This document shows positions 1 to 5,723 of a stretch of DNA of 29,145 nucleotides, piece by piece; the first letter of the stretch is position 1, and every line of letters starts with the position of its first letter. The DNA comes from a virus. A program made the position numbers and the translations under genes. The notes beneath the pieces are model-generated. The model was not told the origin of the DNA. It did not search any database and was given only the letters and a program-made list of their open reading frames with translations. The DNA lies in IMG/VR virus record IMGVR_UViG_3300022200_006537, positions 1-29,145 of that record, one strand, 5' to 3'.

Positions 1-1
1 G

Positions 2-295
2 GCATTACGACAGAGTGACGCAATACGACAGAGTGACGCAATACGACAGAGTGACGTAACCAATACGTCAGAGAGTCGTAATCATTACGTCACAGAGTCG
101 TATAATAATAATCAGCTTAACAATCAGTTAAACAATCAGTCTTTAGAGGAGCCTGTAACTCAGGAGACGCGCGAGAATCCTTATGGGTGGAAGCTGCCAA
201 CTCCACGACCAACACGAGAGACTCAACCACCTCAACCCAAGAAGTTTGAAAGATATGAAGATATCGTTGCTCGATACAATGGAGGCCGACGATGA
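2..295 (+). CDS. Replication initiator protein, C-terminal part (partial, lambda O-like position)
   Basis: The frame is open from the left edge to TGA at 293-295, so only the last 97 or so residues are visible. They start with tandem RQSDAI hexapeptides, continue into an Asn/Gln-rich linker (NNNQLNNQLNNQ), then a Pro-rich stretch, and end with KFERYEDIVARYNGGRR. The stop overlaps the next start (ATGA), and the next gene is a DnaC-like helicase loader. The low-complexity linker coincides exactly with iteron-like DNA repeats, as in lambda O, whose gene contains the origin. The N-terminal DNA-binding domain lies outside the window, so the assignment rests on context and repeats, not on a visible domain. 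A DnaD-like or other helix-turn-helix replication protein is equally possible. That it is coding is fairly secure. Confidence 0.6.
   Translation, partial: ALRQSDAIRQSDAIRQSDVTNTSESRNHYVTESYNNNQLNNQLNNQSLEEPVTQETRENPYGWKLPTPRPTRETQPPQPKKFERYEDIVARYNGGRR
6..103 (+). repeat. Five 18-bp iterons inside the initiator gene
   Basis: Copies of TACGACAGAGTGACGCAA lie at 6-23 and 24-41, with TACGACAGAGTGACGTAA at 42-59. Variants TACGTCAGAGAGTCGTAA and TACGTCACAGAGTCGTAT lie at 64-81 and 86-103, each after a 4-bp gap. Each unit is an imperfect dyad (TACG ... CGTA), as expected for a dimeric initiator site. The three in-phase copies encode RQSDAI repeats. The array may extend left of the window. Confidence 0.8.
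110..145 (+). repeat. Three AT-rich 12-bp direct repeats, probable duplex-unwinding element
   Basis: AATCAGCTTAAC (110-121), AATCAGTTAAAC (122-133) and AATCAGTCTTTA (134-145) repeat with a 12-bp period directly after the iterons. Together with TATAATAATA at 101-110 the stretch is only about one fifth G+C. Iterons followed by AT-rich short repeats is the arrangement of lambda-type origins. The unwinding role is inferred from layout only. Confidence 0.55.
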
Positions 296-1209
296 GCGAG
301 ATGAGCAAGCTAGACCTCAGCGATTACACCAACATCATCGCAGAACTCAAAGCAGGAGCGCGCGCTAGAGCGAGCGAGCAACCTCCTAAAGTTGATCTCG
401 ACTTCTCAGATCTTGAGCCTAAGAACCTCGAGGCGAGAAACTGGATAGATCTCAAAGCGGGATATCTAAAGCCAAGGCCGGTCCCCTTCTGTGGTCACTG
501 CCAAGAGGGATGGAACTATGAGTGGCTTCCAAACAGAATGGCTCAGGTGGCCTCCATGTGTCCTCGATGCGAGAAGCCGCGCCGATGGCTAAAGCGACTC
601 GACAAGATGAGACTCCCATCAGATGCAATCAATATGAACTTCTCAACCTACGAGCCAGACTCACCCGAGCAGAAGGCGGCGGTCGAATCTATGCTCGAGT
701 ATCTGAGAGGAGGTTGTCAGGGAGCTCCCCACGGACTTTATGTCTATGGTCAACCTGGCAACGGAAAGACCTCTCTACTTTACTGCTTCGCTCGTGAGGC
801 TGCCTACCTCGGCTTGAAGGTTCGTTATATCTCTCACATCGGCATCATGAACCAGATCAAGGCGAGCTGGAAAGACAAGAACAACAAAGACCCTCTCAAA
901 GACTGGCTCGCCGGTATCGACCTGCTCTTGATCGATGAGTTCGCGGGCGTCGGTGGCTCAGCCAATAAGAGTCCGTGGTGGCTCAGTCAGACTGTGGAGC
1001 TGATCCAAGAGATTTATCAGCAGTGGGGCGCCGGTGAGCTGAGTGTGGTGATGACCTCCAACGTTTATCCTCATCAGCTGCTCAACATCTTCAGCGAGAA
1101 TCCAGCGGTCAAGAGCCGACTTGGCGCGATGTTCCCTCGACCGATTGAGATGGTGGGGAGAGATCGGCGACTTGATCAGGTCGATATGAGCGCTTGGGGT
1201 GTTAGATGA
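292..1209 (+). CDS. DnaC/IstB-like AAA+ helicase loader with N-terminal zinc finger
   Basis: This 305-residue protein has a four-cysteine zinc finger (C67-x2-C70 and C90-x2-C93), a Walker A motif (GQPGNGKT, near residues 153-160) and a Walker B motif (LLLIDEF, near 211-217), followed by a sensor-like VVMTSN segment. That is the plan of DnaC and phage helicase loaders, which bring the replicative helicase to the origin. GGAGG at 281-285 sits 6 nt before the ATG at 292; the ATG at 301 has no better signal. It overlaps the initiator stop by ATGA, the O-P order of lambdoid replication modules. Its stop codon lies within the left arm of a perfect 17-bp inverted repeat. An IstB-type transposition ATPase is unlikely given this context. 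Confidence 0.85.
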   Translation: MSEMSKLDLSDYTNIIAELKAGARARASEQPPKVDLDFSDLEPKNLEARNWIDLKAGYLKPRPVPFCGHCQEGWNYEWLPNRMAQVASMCPRCEKPRRWLKRLDKMRLPSDAINMNFSTYEPDSPEQKAAVESMLEYLRGGCQGAPHGLYVYGQPGNGKTSLLYCFAREAAYLGLKVRYISHIGIMNQIKASWKDKNNKDPLKDWLAGIDLLLIDEFAGVGGSANKSPWWLSQTVELIQEIYQQWGAGELSVVMTSNVYPHQLLNIFSENPAVKSRLGAMFPRPIEMVGRDRRLDQVDMSAWGVR

Positions 1210-1268
1210 AGCCCTGAGCAACTGGACGTAACTACTTAGGGGGCTGATCAAGGCTTCATCTAACACCC
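1197..1268. repeat. Perfect 17-bp inverted repeat spanning the helicase-loader stop codon
   Basis: GGGTGTTAGATGAAGCC (1197-1213) is the exact reverse complement of GGCTTCATCTAACACCC (1252-1268), with a 38-nt loop. The left arm contains the last codons and the TGA of the loader gene. No T-run follows, so it is not a standard intrinsic terminator. It could be an RNA structure protecting the 3' end, or a protein-binding site. Confidence 0.8.
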
Positions 1269-1310
1269 TTCTCATGATGTCTCTTTTCGAGTTGGCATCA
1301 CCATGAGAAG
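1268..1310. repeat. 9-bp inverted repeat directly after the 17-bp one
   Basis: CTTCTCATG (1268-1276) pairs with CATGAGAAG (1302-1310), and ATG/CAT can extend the stem across a bulge. It abuts the preceding 17-bp inverted repeat by one base. No U-tract is present. Confidence 0.55.
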
Positions 1311-1318
1311 AGGTTAAC

Positions 1319-1361
1319 TGGTGGTTGTTCGCAATCAAGGAGGAATCTTGAAAAACCACCA
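1319..1361 (+). promoter_or_regulatory. Stem-loop enclosing the ribosome site of a small ORF
   Basis: TGGTGGTT (1319-1326) pairs with AACCACCA (1354-1361). The 27-nt loop contains AAGGAGG (1337-1343) and the TTG at 1348, so the start region of the short ORF would be presented in, or hidden by, this hairpin. Pairing is seen; a regulatory role is inferred. Confidence 0.4.
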
Positions 1362-1458
1362 TCGACAGTCTTATCACTTTGGTGTTATGCTGTCTATCCT
1401 TTTCACTGCAATAAAGTCTCTCGCTTCACCGATTTTAACCGCAGTGATAAAGGCCTAG
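1348..1458 (+). CDS. Possible 36-residue membrane peptide with TTG start
   Basis: TTG at 1348 is preceded by a perfect Shine-Dalgarno (AAGGAGG, 1337-1343) 4 nt upstream and opens a 36-codon frame to TAG at 1456-1458. The peptide starts with a basic, His-rich segment (KNHHRQ), followed by a hydrophobic stretch of about 25 residues (VMLSILFTAIKS, then SPILTAVIKA) that could span or line a membrane. It lies alone in an otherwise gene-free stretch, inside a stem-loop. I recognise no family. Short length and a TTG start make chance possible; the ribosome site is the main argument for it. Confidence 0.3.
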   Translation: MKNHHRQSYHFGVMLSILFTAIKSLASPILTAVIKA

Positions 1459-1464
1459 TTAATC

Positions 1465-1523
1465 TGTAAACAAAGTAGACGTCTCTAAGATCAAATACTT
1501 ACAGAGTTGTAAACAATGTACAC
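1465..1523 (+). repeat. Duplicated 16-bp operator-like site
   Basis: TGTAAACAAAGTAGAC (1465-1480) recurs as TGTAAACAATGTACAC (1508-1523) with two mismatches. Starts are 43 bp apart, about four helical turns, so both copies face the same side of the DNA. They lie upstream of the ribbon-helix-helix gene and ssb in a non-coding stretch, which suggests a regulator-binding pair. No convincing sigma-70 promoter with correct spacing is visible nearby. Confidence 0.4.
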
Positions 1524-1566
1524 AAGGCGGTTGACAGAGTTATTATAGAAGTGAGAAGCTCACCTA

Positions 1567-1628
1567 GCCCTCACTGACCCTTAAACATAAATGGAACTTT
1601 GTGTCAGAGAAAACCGTTCAGTGAGGGC
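1567..1628. promoter_or_regulatory. 11-bp inverted repeat just upstream of the ribbon-helix-helix gene
   Basis: GCCCTCACTGA (1567-1577) is perfectly complementary to TCAGTGAGGGC (1618-1628), with a 40-nt loop, ending 18 nt before the regulator's ATG. It could be an operator half-site pair for autoregulation or a leader RNA hairpin. Together with the items above it fills the 437-bp gap between the helicase loader and the regulator gene. Confidence 0.5.
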
Positions 1629-1646
1629 GCTTCATAAAGAGGAATC

Positions 1647-1826
1647 ATGAGCACATCAGACAAGACAATCTCAGCGCGGGTGAGCTCCCCTGAGCTCGCT
1701 CGACTAGACAAGATCGCTCATCGGCTTGGGTGGTCACGCTCGCAGCTGCTCAGAGAGATCATCTTCAGATTCGTTTCATCACATACACCCTCAACGGCTC
1801 AGAAAGAGTTAACCAACCATGATTAA
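1647..1826 (+). CDS. Ribbon-helix-helix (Arc/CopG-like) DNA-binding protein
   Basis: This 59-residue protein has a short beta segment (TISARVSS) followed by two helices (PELARLDKIAHRLG and SRSQLLREIIFRFV), the pattern of Arc/CopG/MetJ repressors that bind operators as dimers through an antiparallel sheet. AGAGGA lies just before the ATG at 1647. The end overlaps the ssb start by 8 nt (ATGATTAA), so the two genes are translationally coupled. The upstream 11-bp inverted repeat and paired 16-bp sites are plausible operators, making it a likely autorepressor or replication-timing regulator. An antitoxin role is possible by family, but no toxin gene is adjacent. Confidence 0.7.
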   Translation: MSTSDKTISARVSSPELARLDKIAHRLGWSRSQLLREIIFRFVSSHTPSTAQKELTNHD

Positions 1827-2235
1827 CAAAGTGACCCTCATCGGCAACGTCGGACAAGATGCCGAGTTGCGCACTACTCAGAGCGGTCAACCGTTCACCT
1901 ATTTCCGTTTAGCCACACACGAGAACTATCAGGACTCAAGAGGACAGTGGCAGAAGTCCACCGAGTGGCACACCATTAAGGTATGGGACAAGTCATCCAA
2001 TCGCGCCGCCTCTACCATCCGTAAAGGGGCCAAGATCTACATCGAAGGCCAGCTCAAGAGCTTCAAGGGGAAGGATGATAAAACACTTTGGGAAGTACGC
2101 TGCACAACTTGGCGCTTGCTCGATAAAGAGCCTGATCACTCCACCGGTCAAAAGCCTGACCCTTTTCTACCACCTGAGCCACTCTCTCAGAGTCACAACC
2201 CACCATCATGGGGTGATGGATTCACCCGCCGATAA
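1819..2235 (+). CDS. ssb: Single-stranded DNA-binding protein (SSB), OB fold
   Basis: The first 105 residues or so match bacterial SSB closely: MINKVTLIGNVGQDAELR, FRLATHENYQD, TEWHTIKVWDKSS, and KGAKIYIEGQLKSF. It would coat single-stranded DNA during phage replication as an OB-fold oligomer. The total length of 138 is short of many bacterial SSBs. The C-terminus ends GDGFTRR instead of the acidic DDDIPF-type tip used to recruit partner proteins, so it may not dock host SSB-interacting enzymes, or may do so differently. It overlaps the regulator by 8 nt and belongs to the replication module with the helicase loader. Confidence 0.93.
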   Translation: MINKVTLIGNVGQDAELRTTQSGQPFTYFRLATHENYQDSRGQWQKSTEWHTIKVWDKSSNRAASTIRKGAKIYIEGQLKSFKGKDDKTLWEVRCTTWRLLDKEPDHSTGQKPDPFLPPEPLSQSHNPPSWGDGFTRR

Positions 2236-2243
2236 ACACCCAA

Positions 2244-2278
2244 CGAGTATTAATGCGCTCTTATCAGAGAGAAAGTGA
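2244..2278 (+). promoter_or_regulatory. Conserved intergenic element, copy A (before the GIY-YIG gene)
   Basis: CGAGTATTAATGCGCTC, a small hairpin CTCT-TATC-AGAG (2258-2269), then AAAGTGA (2272-2278). The same order occurs at 7827-7859 with a compensated stem. An ATG inside it (2253) is in frame with the endonuclease and would add ten residues, but it lacks a ribosome site. Promoter, processing site or leader are all possible. Confidence 0.5.
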
Positions 2279-2282
2279 AGTT

Positions 2283-2996
2283 ATGGACAAGAGTTCATTT
2301 GAAAGTGATTACTACGTTTATCAACTGTCTTCAGAAGACTTAGGTGTTTATTATATCGGCTCGCATTATTGCACCGGTCGCTCTTACTCATGCACTGATA
2401 AGACCTGCAACTATAAAGGCTCATCTCAAGAGGTGCGCAAGCTTAAAGAGCAACATCCTGAGTTCATTTGGAAGATGGAGATCTTAGCTTTTGCAGATTC
2501 TAGGCAAGAGCTTGCAGACTTAGAGACTCAGATGCTTGAGTGGTACATAGGTGACCCTCACTGCTTAAATAAGATTGTTGCTTCTCCTAGTCGAGCGCCA
2601 GTGCATACAGACCTCGGCCTAGAAGCAATAAGAAATTCAGCGCGTGCCACTCATATCAAGATGAGAGATTCTAGTGGTAAGTGTGTAAGAGTTCTAAGAG
2701 ATGAGCTTTTTGATAAGCTTAGATTAGGCTATAGGATTAAGGGGCCAATCGTTTGGATGAAGAATAATGAGTTAGAGCTTTATGGACAGTTCTCTTCAAA
2801 AACTGTTGGGCAAGTAGCGCATTATTTAGAGCGTCATCGTTGGGAATATGGATATGATCGCAGTTTTACTCTTATCGGCGCCAAAACGTTACTGCGTTCA
2901 CTAAACGTCGAGATAAAAAAACACGTTGTAGTTACCTATGAAATAAAGGAGCTACAACAGGAAAAGTCTCAGCCTCTTGTGCTGCAGATATATTAA
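2283..2996 (+). CDS. GIY-YIG endonuclease, probably a free-standing homing-type enzyme
   Basis: From the ATG at 2283 (GAGAGAAAGTGA just upstream) the protein has 237 residues. A GIY-YIG module is visible at the N-terminus: YVY (residues 11-13), then VYYIGSHY with YIG at 24-26, a candidate catalytic Arg at 33, and the metal-binding Glu in LETQMLEWY (E81). This nuclease fold occurs in phage homing endonucleases of the Seg type. The C-terminal 130 residues are probably the DNA-binding part but show no motif I can name. Base composition is clearly lower in G+C than its neighbours (one sampled line about 38%, against 52-67% in sampled terminase lines), consistent with recent mobility. Copy A of the repeated element lies immediately upstream. 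Confidence 0.75.
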   Translation: MDKSSFESDYYVYQLSSEDLGVYYIGSHYCTGRSYSCTDKTCNYKGSSQEVRKLKEQHPEFIWKMEILAFADSRQELADLETQMLEWYIGDPHCLNKIVASPSRAPVHTDLGLEAIRNSARATHIKMRDSSGKCVRVLRDELFDKLRLGYRIKGPIVWMKNNELELYGQFSSKTVGQVAHYLERHRWEYGYDRSFTLIGAKTLLRSLNVEIKKHVVVTYEIKELQQEKSQPLVLQIY

Positions 2997-3010
2997 CAAA
3001 AGGATGAAAC

Positions 3011-3289
3011 ATGACTGTTTTAGAAGCATTAGGCTTTTATAATCAAACACTAAGCCTTGAAGACAACATTAAGGTAATACGTTCTTTAGACTCCATTCAG
3101 CGCCAAGCCTTGATGCTTAGCTTGATTAATGATCTGAGAGAAGAGATTGAAGACTGTTTTAGAGATGATGAAATCACACAAGCTTTCTTAGCTTTCAAGT
3201 CAACTCAGACTCTTGAGGAGTTGATGGAAGCTGCGGTGGAGAGAGCAGTCTTACTAGGCATGATTGAGCTAATAGGCCCGGAGTCATAA
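3011..3289 (+). CDS. Unknown 92-residue acidic helical protein
   Basis: I do not recognise this family. The product is mostly helical by composition and acidic, with LREEIEDCFRDDEITQAF and TLEELMEAAVERAVLLGM as likely helices. AAAAGGATGA precedes the ATG. It shares the low G+C of the upstream GIY-YIG gene, so both may have arrived together. Its stop overlaps the next start by one base (TAATG). No membrane segment, cysteine cluster or nuclease motif is visible. Confidence 0.6.
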   Translation: MTVLEALGFYNQTLSLEDNIKVIRSLDSIQRQALMLSLINDLREEIEDCFRDDEITQAFLAFKSTQTLEELMEAAVERAVLLGMIELIGPES

Positions 3290-3501
3290 TGAAACAAAAA
3301 GAACCTGATCAACGCGCGCGCGAAGCAGAAACTCACCGAGTTCTCAAAGAGCTTGACCGCCTCTTGGTGATGCGCCTCGAGGAACAGCTTGACCTCAATG
3401 ATCCTGATGACCTCGATGTGTATAATAAGACCAAAGCTCTACGAGATCACATTAGGGAGACTTTGAAGAATGCCAAAGCAATCAACCAAACGAGAGGTTA
3501 A
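3289..3501 (+). CDS. Unknown 70-residue charged protein before the terminase
   Basis: A highly charged, helical product (RAREAETHRVLKELDRLL, DLNDPDDLDVYNKTKAL). It starts at a TAATG overlap with the preceding gene and overlaps the next gene by 32 nt, which supports translation as part of one operon. The position just before the small terminase suggests an accessory role in packaging, but no family is recognised. The composition returns here to the higher G+C of the terminase genes. Confidence 0.6.
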   Translation: MKQKEPDQRAREAETHRVLKELDRLLVMRLEEQLDLNDPDDLDVYNKTKALRDHIRETLKNAKAINQTRG

Positions 3502-3904
3502 GCGCAAAGAGAAGCGCGAGAAGCTACTTGAAAACCTGAGAACAGGAATGAGCGTTGACGCCGCTTGTACTCAAAGCTCCATCAGTCGCTCAACCTACTA
3601 TCGATGGATAGAAGAAGATGAAGAGTTCGCTGAAGAGGTTGAGGCTGCCAAGGATTTTAGTGAGGCTGTCTTGCTCGAGTCCATCAGATATCAAGGTGAG
3701 GCTAAGCAGGACTGGCGCGCGGCGGCTTGGATACTCGAGCGGCGTTTCCCTGATCGGTGGGGTGCCAAGCGAGAGGTCGACGTCAACGTATCTAACACCA
3801 CCAACGAGACTGATGACATCATCATCAGCATGATTGAGCAGATCGCCAAGCCTTATGAGGAGGTCACCGATGAAACAACAAACAGCGAAGAAACAGACGA
3901 CTAG
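3470..3904 (+). CDS. Terminase small subunit-like DNA-binding protein
   Basis: This 144-residue protein has a basic N-terminus, then a helix-turn-helix (MSVDAACTQSSISRSTYYRW), a helical linker, and AAAWILERRFPDRWG, a pattern I know from phage small terminases with the W-x-LERRxPxRWG segment. The C-terminus is acidic (EEVTDETTNSEETDD). Small terminases form rings that recognise the packaging site on viral DNA and hand it to the large subunit. The large subunit is encoded two genes downstream, which supports the call. The end overlaps the next gene by 35 nt. Confidence 0.75.
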   Translation: MPKQSTKREVKRKEKREKLLENLRTGMSVDAACTQSSISRSTYYRWIEEDEEFAEEVEAAKDFSEAVLLESIRYQGEAKQDWRAAAWILERRFPDRWGAKREVDVNVSNTTNETDDIIISMIEQIAKPYEEVTDETTNSEETDD

Positions 3905-4145
3905 AGTCTACCTCAGGCGCTCGTGGTCGCGTTATGCCTCCCATGAGCGTGAGGACTATCAGATTCACGGATGGCATCGCCTCATCTGCTGTGAAGACTT
4001 CAGTGAGCCTCATCAGATCTGCTATCACGACATCTTAGATGTTGAGCGCGGCGCTAAGGTCAGCGTGATCAAAGTCGGATCAGATAAGGTCAGGCTTGAG
4101 GAGAGGTGGCTCGTCACCGATGCAGGGCTAAAGCTGGATGATTAG
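3870..4145 (+). CDS. Unknown 91-residue protein between the terminase subunits
   Basis: The start is set at ATG 3870, because GAGGAGG (3857-3863) sits 6 nt upstream; the longer frame from 3834 has no ribosome site. The N-terminus is strongly basic (KQQTAKKQTTRVYLRRSWSR). The middle holds His and Cys residues (GWHRLICCEDFSEPHQICYH) that could bind metal, and the remainder looks like beta strands. It overlaps the large terminase start by 8 nt. No family is recognised; location suggests a packaging accessory protein. Confidence 0.55.
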   Translation: MKQQTAKKQTTRVYLRRSWSRYASHEREDYQIHGWHRLICCEDFSEPHQICYHDILDVERGAKVSVIKVGSDKVRLEERWLVTDAGLKLDD

Positions 4146-5502
4146 GCTCAACGAGCTCCAGCATGGGATCATCTCTCGGATCGCTCGCAGTGAGAGAATC
4201 ATAGCGGCGCGGTGTGGGTGGGGATCAGGCAAGACCTCGGCGCTTGTCTTTGCTCTGCTGTTTATCTCTCGGTTTAGACCTGGCACTAGTTCACTACTCG
4301 TCACCGACACGAACCCACGCTACAACTCAGTATTGATGCCTGAGATGGAGAAGTGGTTATCCAAACTCGGTTGGACGTATAACCATACTCTGCGACAGTG
4401 GTCAGCGCCGAATGGCTCAACCGTGTGGTGTCGTTCGTATTATCGACCTGGCACACGAGACGCCACCCACAACCCGCTCGAGGGGCTCAACATCACCTCG
4501 GGTGTCTGCCTCATCGATGAGTGTCAGACGCTCTCAGCAGAGGTGGCTCATAAGGCGATGGGTCGATTGAGAGCGGGGCCGAGCCCCATCATGATCCTTG
4601 TGGGTCTGCCGGTGAGCGGCGCTTGGTGGTGCAACCTGGCAGAAGAGGCCGGCTGCCAACCTCTCCTCTATACCTCATATGTGAACTCAGCCAACCTTAG
4701 CGCTGAATGGTTCGAGGCCACTAAGCTTCTGCCTCAGGCTGAGCGTGAGGCTATGGTGATGAACAAGCCACGGCCACCCTCAGGGCTCATCTACTCTGAG
4801 TTCGATGAGTCGCGCCACGTTATCAGCGGTTGGAAGTATAAGCCCTCGATGAGCGGACGTATCGCCATCGACTGGGGATTCAGAAAACCATCGGTGTTGA
4901 TTATCGTGCATGACGATGAACTTGGCGCCGATGTGATCTGCGCTGAGATCAACCCTCAAGAGGTGACCACCGCTCAACTAGCCACCCTTATCCTAGCTGT
5001 GGCGTGGCCTCGCTCGCTGAGGAGCTCTGCACCGGCTGAGAGGATATGGCTAGATAATGGAGTCGCTGACAAGGCCGGTAGAGCGCGAAATGATCAGACA
5101 GGGCGCTCAGCCTTCCGAGCAATGAGAGGTAATCCACCTCATGGGCTTGGTTTACCCTTGCGGTCGAACACCGACCCCATCAGGACAGATGTGCTCAATG
5201 GGATTCAGCGATTGAAGCGGGCATTTGCTCGAGGTCAATATCTCATCACTAAAGAGGTGTGGGATAATGGCGAGCGCGCTCTAGGGAACTCAATCAGGAA
5301 GGCCATCATGAGCTATGGATGGGACAACAAAGAGCAGCCTAAGAAGGATGGGCGAGAAGATCCACTCGACGCTCTCCGCTATGACTGCATCACTTGGAAC
5401 TGGTCAGATTCCCTAGTTGATCAGCGCAACTATCAACCACGAGCGACAGCCACCAAAGACCGCCGAGTCAGAGTAGGTGGCGCTAAGACAAGGGGATTCT
5501 AA
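4138..5502 (+). CDS. terL: Terminase large subunit (packaging ATPase and nuclease)
   Basis: This 454-residue protein has a Walker A motif (GWGSGKT, residues 27-33), a Walker B with catalytic Glu (CLIDE, D127-E128), and an RNase H-like nuclease domain beginning at IAIDWG (D245), with further acidic residues in EDPLDALRYD (D408, D411, D416). These are the hallmarks of the motor that cuts concatemeric DNA and drives it into the prohead through the portal. The length is normal for the family. The start overlaps the upstream stop (ATGATTAG). A five-gene block separates it from the portal, whereas the two are often adjacent. Confidence 0.93.
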   Translation: MIRLNELQHGIISRIARSERIIAARCGWGSGKTSALVFALLFISRFRPGTSSLLVTDTNPRYNSVLMPEMEKWLSKLGWTYNHTLRQWSAPNGSTVWCRSYYRPGTRDATHNPLEGLNITSGVCLIDECQTLSAEVAHKAMGRLRAGPSPIMILVGLPVSGAWWCNLAEEAGCQPLLYTSYVNSANLSAEWFEATKLLPQAEREAMVMNKPRPPSGLIYSEFDESRHVISGWKYKPSMSGRIAIDWGFRKPSVLIIVHDDELGADVICAEINPQEVTTAQLATLILAVAWPRSLRSSAPAERIWLDNGVADKAGRARNDQTGRSAFRAMRGNPPHGLGLPLRSNTDPIRTDVLNGIQRLKRAFARGQYLITKEVWDNGERALGNSIRKAIMSYGWDNKEQPKKDGREDPLDALRYDCITWNWSDSLVDQRNYQPRATATKDRRVRVGGAKTRGF

Positions 5503-5723
5503 TGGGTGATAAGGTCAACCATCCTGATCATTATCAGGCGCAGGGCTATGAGGCTATTGACATCATTGAGGCGTATAAGCTGAACTTCGCTCTAGGTTCA
5601 GCGCTGAAGTATATCCTCAGAGCAGGGCGCAAGCCTAACGAGCCAGCCACCGATGATCTTTGTAAGGCTATTTGGTACTTGCAGAGAGAGCTAAAGCGCA
5701 GGAACGACAATGAAGATCTATGA
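5502..5723 (+). CDS. DUF3310 family protein, possible nucleotide kinase (T7 gp1.7-like)
   Basis: The 73 residues fit the small DUF3310 domain: VNHPDHYQAQGYEAIDII, then ALKYILRAGRKPNEP, then DDLCKAIWYLQREL. T7 gp1.7, which carries this domain, phosphorylates dGMP and dTMP. The gene starts at a one-base overlap with terL (TAATG, with AAGGGG upstream) and overlaps thyX by 14 nt. With ThyX making dTMP, the pair would form two consecutive steps towards dTTP for phage DNA synthesis. Domain membership is fairly clear; kinase activity for this short version is inferred. Confidence 0.75.
   Translation: MGDKVNHPDHYQAQGYEAIDIIEAYKLNFALGSALKYILRAGRKPNEPATDDLCKAIWYLQRELKRRNDNEDL

Noticed and set aside
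6-103. The 18-bp tandem repeats as a CRISPR array.
   Set aside because: There are no unique 30-bp spacers, the repeats are contiguous or 4 bp apart, and they are in a coding frame.
183-368. An open + frame overlapping the initiator end and the loader start.
   Set aside because: Both neighbouring frames carry better-supported coding sequence with overlap coupling (ATGA), and this product is a low-complexity shadow.
958-1377. A 139-codon open frame on the minus strand across the end of the helicase loader and the following gap.
   Set aside because: It is antisense to the clear DnaC-like gene for most of its length, has no recognisable motif, and lies on a strand with no other convincing gene.
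1531-1549. TTGACA followed by TATTAT/TATAGA, resembling a sigma-70 promoter upstream of the regulator.
   Set aside because: The two boxes are only a few bases apart, and no -10-like hexamer lies 16-18 bp after TTGACA, so I do not call it a promoter.
2253-2282. ATG at 2253 as start of the GIY-YIG gene.
   Set aside because: No ribosome site precedes it, whereas GAGAGAAAGTGA precedes ATG 2283. The in-frame extension falls within the repeated element.
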